From Cryptomeria japonica (lineage: Eukaryota; Streptophyta; Pinopsida; Cupressales; Cupressaceae): a stretch of DNA of 60,000 bases. Below the pieces are notes generated by a model, which was not told the origin of the DNA, did no database searches, and was given only the letters and a program-made list of their open reading frames with translations. Both the position numbers and the translations under genes were made by a program. The DNA is taken from contig NC_081413.1 of assembly GCF_030272615.1 (NCBI RefSeq), positions 609,659,209 through 609,719,208 on the forward strand. Reading direction: 5' to 3'. Below are positions 46,838-57,114 of the stretch, piece by piece. Position 1 is the stretch's first letter, and every line of letters begins with the position of its first letter.

Positions 46838-49800
46838 TGTAGCACTGTAAATTGTCATTGGTCCAGTTTACACCTCATGTTTGTTCTCCCACTTTAGTGT
46901 GTCATATCCTCATCCCCTCTCTAGGTCCATTTAGGCTTGATTTTCCAAATTTGATGTAATGTACACCCTTTTACGGGTCCCATAGTGATATACCCACCCC
47001 CTGGCTCCTTGTTTTGGTCATCTTTGTAGAAGGACCAGGAAACCCCAAAATGCCCTTTCAGGAGCCATGTCTCTCTGCCAACATTTGATCCTCAGAGCTA
47101 CACGTGACCATTGGAGGTTGGCCTAATCGGTAAATTATCTAGGGAACCTTATATAAAGACATCCCATCAATTAATTTTATATTGAAGACTCCATTTGTAT
47201 TATTCATGCATTTGTGAAGCATTCATTATCAAGGATATCCAAAGATTCAAACCTACATATTCATCATTCAACTATTGTGGAGCAAAGTTACATCATTGTT
47301 CATGCAAGCATGTGTGTGTGATTAGAGTTTTTCATTTTCATGTGTTTGTCATGTCATTACCTTCAACACTTGTGATTGCATTCAAAGAGAATTGCATCAT
47401 CATCATCAATTTTAGATATGAGGTATATTTCCTTAAACATTTATTTTAGTATCTACATTATTTCAATTCATGGTTAATTCCAAAATCGGGTTTTGACCTA
47501 AGGCAAACCCCTATTTCCAACATATTTCCCTCTCTTTCTATGTGTAGGAAGCAAGTGGAGAGTTGTACTCAAGAATCCAACAAATTCAACAACGATGAAC
47601 AAGTGGGATTTTGACAATAGAAAATTTGGAGGACCAAGGAAAAATTATGCTACCTGGTCCCAAAAAACCAAGGCGAACTTTGAATGATAGGTTTTATACA
47701 TCTCATTTTTATCAAATCCAATTTGGTGGCTCCATGGGAAATTTTTAGCTTATTGTTTCCATCATGTCACTTAAATAATCCCTCATTTCACCCTAATTTC
47801 ATAATCATTAAAATTCAACTTAGAAAGAAAGAAACTGGTGCAGGAGCACCTTCACAATTTTGGCTTGTTTGATCCTGATGGGATCATGAATTGAATAAAG
47901 GACTATTTTAAGAGTCCAAGTGTGTGTTTTAGGTTTCATTATGGTTTAGGTTTATCTTAGAGTGGTTTACCAAAGGTTTCACAAGTTTTCTTTCTAGTTT
48001 TGGCCCATAGTGCCTTGTAAGCCAAAAATGGCATTATAGTGAAAATGTGTTAAAAACCTTGTCACAAGCCTAGAAAGGAATTGGAGTAGGTGTATTTATT
48101 GATTTTACACCATCTCAAATGGTTAGGTGGAAGATATTTGTCTTGTAGGTCAAAAATGCACTAAGAGTCAAAAATTGCCAATGTTGTTAAGCAACATTTT
48201 GACAAAAAGTGAGAAAATTTGTAAAATCACTCTACAAGGTAGTTATGGATGCCATAATGGTTGAAATGGTTTTAGTGTGCCTATATAAGGACACTTCAAA
48301 CATTGTAAATAGGTTGGGCTTTGTATTGGCGAGAGGAAGTTATTAAATATGACTATTTTTTATGCTTTTTAAGCTTAATCTACTGTAACAGTCTGTATAG
48401 AGCACTATTTCCGTACTGTTATTTCATGGGAGTTTGTTTCATGGTTTTATGAAGGTTTTTCATTCTTTGTGTTAGGGTTTTTACTGTGTTTTTGTTTATC
48501 AAAAAAAAACTTTTAGTTTTTGCTAGTTCGCTGCCTTGAATTGGGGTTTTGAAGAAAATGGGTTGAAACACTTGGTCTCCATGGGCAACCAAGCAAAAAA
48601 GAACCTTGGAGACAAAGTTGGACCTTTGTACATATTGTATTTTAAGTTTTTTCTATCAGTTGTGATGGAAAAGATGAGTTTGAGCACTTATTAGGCAAGT
48701 TGTCTAACTTGGCTAGTATTCTTCCTTAAGGCTCAAGATTTGGATTCTAAGCACCAAGTGTTGAAACAAACATGGAAAGAGGTCTGCACCTGTCCTAAAA
48801 TATTTTTGAAGGGATTGGATCTCCAAACCACACCTATTTTGCATTGTAAAGTATCATTGTTTGGTGTAGGACATCGAACTCCCTATTTTGGGAAATAATT
48901 GGGTTTTTGCTTCAAAACTCGCTCAAAAGTTATCTTCTTGTGTTGGTAGACTGTCTTTAATGTTGGGGCAGAGTTAAACACTCATTTGGTGGTAAATATG
49001 TGTAATGATGATGTTCTATTTGTGCCCCTAACCAACTGCCTTGCAGAAATAACAGTGAGAAGATAGAAAAACAGTGAAAATGACTATTTTTGTCATCTTC
49101 TACAGCTAGTGTGCCAAGTATTTGGAAAAATGACAAGTGGAAATTGTTTGAACAGTGAACTCCAAGGTGTGGCAGAGTCCAATGGTCAGTTTTAGGCCTT
49201 GGTTTGAGAAGGAGTTGTGAAATCAAACATTGCAAGCTCAAAACCCTCAATTAACCCTACATTTATGCCCAAAATTTAGGACAGTCACTAAACCCTCTTC
49301 ATGGAGCCTAAGACCTGAAAAATATTTGAGTATATACCTTATGAACATCATCCAAAACAATTTTTTTGGTGCAAATTCCCATCATTGAACAAGATGAGCA
49401 AAATACTCCAAATTAGGCCTACTCGGCTAGTAGCCCTTTTTAGCCCTGTTTTGCAAAAAGTGTGAACCCGATTGGTGCAAAGGTGAATGGTCTTCAAGAA
49501 CCATTGGAATCCATTTGAAAACACTCAAGGAAACCTCCTAACACCTCAGTATGATCAAAGTTTCTATATTTGGGGTTTAGACCTATAGTAAGGGTTTGAG
49601 CAAGTGAATGAACAAATGATGGGAAGGGCTCAAGGAGGAAGTTTTGGGTTGAGTGAAGCTTGTGAACATTGAAAGTGGGCCTTATCAAGAAAACCAAAAC
49701 CTTTCCTCTCTCATTTGAAGGAGTCTCTTAACAAGAGGATTATACTTAGCTTTAATTGGTCCTCATGTGGGCTTCTCCTTATCAGAAACTCGCCACACCA

Positions 49801-49955
49801 CACAACTAGGTAAATCTAATTAGAATTGTTAGCCCTCTTTCTAATCATATTGAGGCTAGATCCATTGGATTTACCCCTTCTTTCAATGTATGATTAATTT
49901 GGTTAGTTAGTGGTTTTATTTATTGAAACCCCAATTCCAATTTTACACCATTACA
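46838..49955 (+). repeat. 3' LTR of element E, interrupted
   Basis: Matches 42245-43450. The two parts 46838-47835 and 49790-49955 are separated by the solo LTR 47836-49784 with its GAAAC duplication; the undisturbed length would be about 1.16 kb. TATA box CTTATATAAAG lies near 47149. Confidence 0.9.
47836..49784 (+). mobile_element. Solo LTR nested in element E's 3' LTR
   Basis: A 1,949-bp segment, TGGTGCAGGAGCACC to CTTCTCCTTATCA, is flanked by a perfect 5-bp duplication GAAAC (47831-47835 and 49785-49789). It is absent from the 5' LTR of E, which proves the insertion. TATA box CCTATATAAGG lies near 48281. No internal region or coding frame is present. Family not identified. Confidence 0.9.
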
Positions 49956-50340
49956 CAAACAACAAAAATTGGCCTCAAAGCTTGGACAAAATCAAGAATA
50001 TGTGCTCCTTGTCAGTCTTTTGCTTGCACAACCCTTTAACTGTGATTTGATGGATTTGAACTTCTCAATAAATTCCTCAATGGAAGGAAATGAATCAGGT
50101 GTCAACGATGTAAAATCTATCTCAAGATGAAATGCACAAAAGTCATTAATACCCCCAAAAAATTTCTCAAATTTGAGCCATATAGTCCTAGGAGTGGTGC
50201 AGGAATCAACATGGAACTAGAGACTATCTAAAAAATGTAGGGAAATTAAACCCATAGCCTGATCTATCGTATCCCTATGTTGAATGATCTCATACTCACT
50301 AGTAGAATGTATCCACTCCCTATTCAATGTTAGACCTACG
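49956..50340 (-). pseudogene. Copia gag relic (N-terminal part)
   Basis: The minus frame reads STSEYEIIQHRDTIDQAMGL, ISLHFLDSLQFHVDSCTTPR, TIWLKFEKFFGG and FKSIKSQLKGCASKRLT, a UBN2/copia Gag series. It is the upstream half of the relic at 41800-42244, the two being separated by element E. Confidence 0.7.
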
Positions 50341-52099
50341 TTTGGGACCGAGGCTATGAGAATTTAAGTTTTGTGGTCTTTAAATAGTTTTTAGTTGGAT
50401 AATTGCTTGGCTATTTTGGTGAATAAGTGGAATGAATTCCAAAAGAAATCATGGATTTCTTGAGAATTGATGAGAGGACCTCATAGCTTGGGATTAGACA
50501 TAATTGGAGTGATTGGTACTTAGATGCCAACACTACTTCTTTTAGAATATATTGGTGTCTAGTGAAACTCCACATCCTACCAAGATATGTACCAAAAATA
50601 ATTGCATACCTAGAATCATTTGTCAATTGAACAAGTCGGATAACACTCACATAAGGAGTTATAAGAAAGGTTCTTTCTTCCCCACTTATTTAAAGTTTTC
50701 AGATAATTTGGCTACCAATAAGGATGGTCTAGATTTGATATATTCTATTTTGAAAACTTACATAATTTATTTTGAATGTCCTAGAATTGTTTTTGGTCCA
50801 AAGGACTCCATGCATCGAGTTAGAGTGAGTGTCAAGAAGCCCCCCATTCATACATGAAGTTTTTTTTTTAATGAGGATGTTACCAAAAATTACCTTGTAA
50901 TTTTAAGGAGGTAATGGAAAAGAGAAGAAAGTGCTTTGGAATAATTGGGGTTGATTAGTTGAAAACAAATCAAAACCCTAAGTTCCTTGGATCTTTTCCA
51001 GATATGAAAAATCCAATAATTTGAATTCAAACGTTGTTGACCAATTTTGACCAATTAATGACATCTAAAGAGAAAAGACGTGCTTCAAAGAGATATCAAT
51101 GCTCCAATAAAACCCTATGTTAGAGATCATAATGAAGAGCTAGGGAATCAATCTCAAGTTGTTGCATATGAGGAGCAAGAAATTGAGAGGAAAAATATCA
51201 TTGATACAAAGGAAAAAGGGAAACAAATTGATATTATCAACATTCAAGATGTAACAAAGGAGCCTACAAGACAAGAAGTTGTGGAGCCTGCTTATTCACA
51301 TTGAAAGATGATTATTCCAATCATGCCTACAAGCAGAAGTAATGAAATCCTCAAGATTGCTATAGGAAATACAAATGATATAAGATCCCTGGCTTGCCAT
51401 TGATTTTTATTAGGTGATGAAATTGTGAAGGCCTAGGATTTCAAAGATTACGTGATGAGGGTTAGAAGATATTAATACCAAAGAAGGTTTGTGGAATAAA
51501 CAAATAAAGCTAAACCTTCTAAGTGGCAAGAGGTGGAAAAACAAATATTGCCACAAATTGTTTTTAAAGTTATTAATATCACTCCTAAACAAGGGGGGAA
51601 GATGGTGTAGAAGAGTGGAATGTTATTACGTCTAAATTGGGACATTACAAATGCTTTGTCCTTTGATACAATCAGGAAGCAAAATAATTAAGTATATATC
51701 ATGTAGGAGCAAATTGAGTAATCCTCTCTTGTTCAAGGTTTAGACCTAGTTTTGAAACATTGGTAATTTGGGCCTTAACCCCCAAAACTGATAAGACAAA
51801 TGTTTCTGGTAGTGTTGAAGAGATCAGAGAAGATGTAATAATTAAAATGATGTTTAATACTTCTACTCCACAAGTGAAATCATTAGTTGTGAACACTACT
51901 TTATGTAGTGAGGCCCCAATAAAGAAACTACACGCTGACCATGATGAATTGAAGTAGATATATATGCATGTTTTGATTGATAAAAAATAGTATAAAGCTA
52001 GGAGTTGGCATCAACTAGTATAGTTGCGCATATTGGCATGAGTCCTTCAAGCTCAACAAAGGAATTCCCATTAAGAAAAGAAGCATTTCTCTTTGAAAT
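50341..52099. other. no recognised gene; short degenerate frames
   Basis: Several 60-100 codon frames occur (50552-50857, 51080-51304, 51760-51957, plus). They are polar, Lys/Glu-rich and broken, perhaps the upstream part of the coiled-coil relic at 52100-52740. No domain is recognised. Confidence 0.3.
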
Positions 52100-52737
52100 A
52101 AAAGGGTTTAAAAGATCAAATGCAAGGATTCAAAGAAGACAAGATGCAAATCAAAAGAAATTTAGAGACAAAGTTGGTTAACTATAGGTTATCCAAAATA
52201 AATGGCAAGGTTGATGATGCATATAAAGCCAATATGGATCTAAATTACACCTTAGTCAAACACAAAATAAACTGTGATAATATCAAATAAATAACAAATA
52301 GGTGGATTGCAAGGACCTCAACAATAAGGAAAATTGTCAAAGTGTCAAGGTTTGATCCTAATAGACCTACAAAAATAAAGGCAGCTAGTAAAATGATGGA
52401 ACTTGTTAAGGAGGTGGTATCTTATGTGATGAAGCTTGAAAATAATTTGAAGGAAAAGCTCAAAGTAATTGATTCAATTGAGAATAAGGTGATGCTTGAC
52501 ATGAAAGATGAAAAGGCTCAAGCAAAAGTCTTGGAGTAGTGGAAAGCAACATTCGGCAACATAGGCCCTAATATTGTATCCATTGTATGTGAGAATAATT
52601 AGTTGAATACGAGAGTACTAAACACCACAATAGATGAAATGTATACCCTAGAGGTGATTTGTGATGGTTCTAGTAAAGAAACTAGGATAATTTTGGATGC
52701 AAAATATGTTGAACATAATGAGATAATCAAGATCTAA
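52100..52737 (+). pseudogene. Coiled-coil protein relic
   Basis: One frame can be read for about 210 codons: KGLKDQMQGFKEDKMQIKRN, YRLSKINGKVDDAYKANMDL, NRWIARTSTIRKIVKVSRFD, MMELVKEVVSYVMKLENNLK, then TLEVICDGSSKETRIILDAK. Stops interrupt it at its left edge (TAA), near 52288 (TAA), 52537 (TAG) and 52600 (TAG). Heptad-like Leu/Ile/Lys/Glu pattern indicates a coiled coil. Such proteins occur as extra ORFs of plant LTR elements, but I do not recognise the family. Confidence 0.4.
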
Positions 52738-52934
52738 GAAAATCATGTATGATTAGTTGCTAGATTTGTCTTAGGAAGAATTTGATAATAATAAAGATAT
52801 GACAAATGTTGGACCAAATGATAAGAGATCAAGTTTAAAATAATCTTGAAGGTTAAGAATACATGAAGCAAAGGACAAATATGAGAAATAGGTGTCTACA
52901 ACATTTGAGGAACATGCAATGTTTCACAAGCTTG

Positions 52935-53811
52935 TGTAACGCCTTACCAAGAAACCCTAGAGAATCTAACTAAACAAATACATTTAAGAGCAAAACATTT
53001 TTTTTTTTTAAACATTAAGTAAGCATTCCACGATAGTAAAAGGGTAAGATTAACTAAATTTCACAAGCGGAAGAAGACCTTTGATCCACCCCTGAGGTTA
53101 CTCAATGGTGTTACTTTACTTTCCTTACAAAGTTAAATCAATTAAGTCTATCTTAATTAACATTTGAAGCCTAATTGAGCATAACCAAGATAACATTTAA
53201 AATAGTCTGACCATACATAATACTAAAACATGAAACCACAATGCATTCAACTAATTTCTGAAGCTAAGATTCATTCAACAACTAATATCCATGGTTCCTA
53301 CTACATGTAAGATAATGACAAATAATATGAAATCATTTAGTCACATAAGAGGAGTATTCCATTAACTATTATTAAACTCATCACGTGCACCTCAATTCAC
53401 TAACATAAAAATTACATCATTCTTAGAACTTAGTTCATCATGATTACATCATAGTTACACCATTGGCCACAAGGGCATATACATAATACAATTACATCCA
53501 ATTTACACATATGCACAATATGATAGATGAATGATATCTCCGCCTAACTCACCGCGTTGACCAAATCCAAGTGAAGTGACTGGAAGATTCATGAATCCAA
53601 ACCATGCAAAAAAAAGGTCCAAAATACCCAATGGAAGAAGGCAACTACCACTCGACCATGTGGAACCTAAAGGACCACCCCCCGTTCTAGGAGATAGACA
53701 TAAGACCCTCAAGCACACAAACAAAGAATAAACAAAATATGGTCTGAACACACTTCCACCGGGTAAAGGCACAAATAAAGAACACATAGAAAAGACTCCA
53801 AATGGGGATAC
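52935..53811 (+). mobile_element. LTR-like fragment, TGTAACGCC start
   Basis: Starts TGTAACGCCTTACC, a common start of plant LTRs, and contains no gene. It is cut at 53812 by the copia element. The rest would lie beyond the window, so the identification rests on the start only. Confidence 0.35.
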
Positions 53812-55244
53812 TGTTGGCATATGATGAACCAATATGATAATAATGTGTGTTGTCATTGATGTCAATAAGTGCAGGTCAATAGGTATGAATATTGGAAGAA
53901 GTTGTTATTGATGTTCAAGTAGGAGAACCGGTATGAAGGGATGAAGTGGACCGGTGTCATGGTTTCACTAAGTGTGACTACCGATTGGTAGTCTCAGCTC
54001 TAGGGTTTCCGGTTTGGCAATCTAGCTTGTGTGATGCAACCGGTGACATTATGTGATGAGTTAGCTAAGAGATAAGGATGAGATCGAGATGCCATGTCAG
54101 TTTTGTGCACGTGAAGGATTTCCTTGAGGATCTTGCATGTGAAGATCGATTGCATTAAATGTCTACCTCAGGAATGTACATTCTTCTTAGTGGTATGTGA
54201 AGAGAGCGTGATGGGTTACTGATTCCCATATGCGGTGAAGAATGGACGATGCAGAATGACTTGTGATCTGTTTGAGATTGTTTTATTTTATGCAAAGTGT
54301 TTGAACGGTCAGGATTGGGCCGCTTGTAATTGTAAACCTAAAATGTTTAGGGTTTAGGGTTTATGCTACTAACCTAATTGTTGTCTATAAGGTCGATGAT
54401 GTTTGTTATTGCTTATTGTTGGCAAATGTTGTGTTTGTATCCGAGTGATGAGATACTTGCTAGACCAGTGAGTGGAAAACTGCAGAGTGTGATTGTAGAG
54501 TAGAGGAGCTGAAAAGGATATGCCTTAGCATGTAGTGTTGTTATCAAATTAGAGCTTTACCTATTGTCTTCTTACCATTTCAACAGTAGGAAAATCCCTT
54601 TTCCGAGTAGCTTTAACAGGCTTATTGCAAATCCTCTAACCAGGTGACTCAAGATCATTGAGTTCTTCAAATCCTCTAGCGAGGTAACCTTTAACAAGGT
54701 TTCAACCTTTAGCAGGGTATATAGCCATCCCTTAACCGAGTGATCTTTAACAGGATCGGTTCCTAACAGAACCTTATTGTAAAGTCTTTAAACGAACTAG
54801 GCTCCTAACAAAGCGAGCTTCAAAAGAGTTCAAAAACAAGCTTGTGGGTATTCATCCCCACTATGGTTTTTCCCATTTGGGTTTCCATGTGAAAAATATT
54901 TGTGTCATGAGTTGTGCATTTTTCATGTGATGATTGAGCAGTCTTTGTTTAGGTGAATATGCATGCAAAGCTAATGGTTATGGTATTACCGATACAACAC
55001 ATGCATGAGTATATTGGTGAAGTAGTTATCAAGTGTTGAATGTTATTTGAAGTATTCAGTTTTACTGGTTTAGTTGTCTGAAGTCTTATTGTGTTTAATC
55101 AGTATTGCCATGGTTAAGTTCAGTGATGAAGACAACCGATTAGCATTGTTTTAATTTGATATGTTGTTGAGAAGTTTTTGTATGTACTAATTCACCCCCC
55201 CCCCAGAACTGATTAGGGTATTTATTGTTCATCATTATTCATCA
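53812..55244 (+). repeat. 5' LTR of the copia element
   Basis: Starts TGTTGGCATATG and ends ...CATCATTATTCATCA just before the PBS. It contains a TGTTGTCATTGATGTCAA block near its start, AACAGG/AACCGAG short repeats at 54600-54780 and a poly-C tract near 55195-55204. All but the AACAGG repeats are shared with the solo LTR at 21111; the start and poly-C tract are shared with that at 40646. Confidence 0.85.
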
Positions 55245-55315
55245 ATTGGTATCAAAGCAACTCCAGGTCCTCGGTGATATAAGCTTAATCGCTTGAGGTA
55301 AAAGATCCTTCTTTA

Positions 55316-56022
55316 ATGATGAAGAGGGAAGGTCTTAAGTTCAATAGAGATAACTTCAAAATATGGAAGGACAAAATAAAGATTTATATCAAGAGTTTGG
55401 GTGCTCAACACTAGAGCTATGTTGAGAATGTCTATGTTATCCCCACTAGCACTCTAACCGATGATCAAAAAAGAGAGATTCAAGAAAATGGGCAAGTCAT
55501 GGAAGCCCTTATTAGCAGCCAGTCCGATATTGAGTTCATTGATGTGCAAGATAAGGACAATCCTAAGGATGTATGGGACACTCTGGAAACCATTTATGGT
55601 GGTGATGAGCATGTCAAGCAAGCTAAGGAAGAGAGCCTTAGAGGTAAATTTGAAGACATGAGGATGGTTGAAGGAGAGACCATTCAGTAATATGGCATAA
55701 AGATCAAGACTATGGTTGGAGATATCAAGAGCACTGGTGGAACAATTGATGATGCCACCGTTGTCAGTAAAGTTTTGAGATCATTGTTACTGGTCTATGC
55801 AATCATAGTTGCTACTATTCAGGAGCTAAGGTCTATTGACAAAACCAAGGTATCCTTAGACTCTATCATTGCAAAGTTGACTGCATATGAGTTGAATAAT
55901 TATGATGGTAGTGTTCAGAAGATCGAATCAGCCTTTAGAGCATCTATTGAGCCAACCAGAACAGGAAAAGAAATAAGTACCTATGTCGACTTGAATTTCA
56001 TCCTCAGAATGTTACCCGTAAC
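55316..56022 (+). pseudogene. Copia gag, N-terminal part
   Basis: From the ATGATG at 55316 the frame reads MMKREGLKFNRDNFKIWKDK, DKDNPKDVWDTLETIYGG, FEDMRMVEGETIQ and KVSLDSIIAKLTAYELNNYD, a typical copia Gag (UBN2) protein. Stops are TAG at 55412 (in place of a Trp after GAQH) and TAA at 55688. A single-base frame change near 55998 precedes FHPQNVTRNK, where an insertion splits gag from its zinc knuckle. Confidence 0.85.
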
Positions 56023-56028
56023 AAGTTA

Positions 56029-57106
56029 GTTTCACAAAATACAAATGGAAATGCTATAGGAAATCCAAACTCAACCAATGAAACTACATGAAATACATAT
56101 GAAATAAAAATACTGATATTACCTTCATGGTTTATGTCTCATTGTATCCTAACTCCACTATTCCTGGTTGCAGATGGTGTGCTCTTAGACAAGCACTGAT
56201 AGCTTCCAAGATGGTATATGAAGAATGGACTGATAACTGATAGTTAACTGATACTATGATATGCAATGCTAAATGACTATGCTAAATGATTATGCTATTT
56301 GCTTCAAGATTAAGAATCATAGATGCATAAGTTTTCACAAATGATTAACTTGAAAACTCACTTGAAGACTAACTCTATCTCAACTAAAGCTCTTGATTTA
56401 TAGACCTTGAGAGGATAAGATTATGTGGCTTAGATCAATGATCATGATCAGATCTGCAGGTTTGGATGGTTGTGAGCAAAGGTGAAGGTTGAGAGAAAGG
56501 GGGAAGGAGAAGACAAGTGTCACTCATCTCACCTTGACTGGGTTGCTGACTGAGGGAATCTAGGGATGGCTGGAGAAAATTTAGGCATGAGAGGACAAGT
56601 GGACTCAAGTCCTTCCTAAGATGTAGGGATGTTGGAGGGAATATAGAAGAAGGTTATGAAATATGTGTACGTACACAATATTTCATTAAGTTTGGAAGTT
56701 GGAGATAAATAATGAATTAATATTTAAGAAATATTAATTTCCTTAGCCACATGATGGATGAGTTGGCAAAGGAAGATGAAGTGGAGATGGAAGGTGAGTT
56801 GGATAAGAGATTAAATAATTTAGAAATTATTTAATATTTGAGACTATAGGATAGGAGAATAATCATTAGATATTAGATATTCAAATGATTGGACAAAATA
56901 ATTAAATATTTGATATTTAATTAATTAGAGGAATAGGATAGATGAATTAATTAATAAAATATTTTAATTAAATTAATTAATAGAAAGACACAAAATGAAT
57001 TAAATAAATTAATCTTTTCAAATTAACTATTTAATAGAAGAATAAACATTAAATAAATATAAAATATTTATTTAAATTCTTATAGCCATTTTTATGTGTA
57101 TACAGT
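56029..57106. mobile_element. 1.08-kb insertion of unknown type within copia gag
   Basis: Gag reading (…VTRNK) stops at about 56025 and resumes (YESRQC) at about 57114. The edges carry ACAAGTTA (56021-56028) and ACCAGTTA (57107-57114), a 7/8 match that also contains a perfect AGTTA. The insert is non-coding, AT-rich in its right half, and has a palindrome around GTGTACGTACAC near 56668. Neither TG...CA ends nor clear terminal inverted repeats are seen, so the class is unknown. Confidence 0.55.
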
Positions 57107-57114
57107 ACCAGTTA

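Larger units (their letters stand above)
42245..49955 (+). mobile_element. Element E, non-autonomous LTR retrotransposon
   Basis: Two related LTRs begin TGTAGCA and end CCATTACA (42245-43450 and 46838-49955). The 3' LTR is enlarged by a nested solo LTR. The flanks CAAAG (42240-42244) and CAAAC (49956-49960) form a 4/5 duplication. A polypurine tract AAAGTGGGGGCTCGA (46823-46837) precedes the 3' LTR, and a primer-binding leader follows the 5' LTR. The interior carries one Gag-like frame but no protease, RT or integrase, so it needs another element's enzymes. It inserted in a decayed copia gag. Confidence 0.9.

Noticed and set aside
53503-53865. 120-codon minus ORF with hydrophobic stretches
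   Set aside because: It runs across the boundary between an LTR-like fragment and the copia LTR start at 53812, so it is chance.
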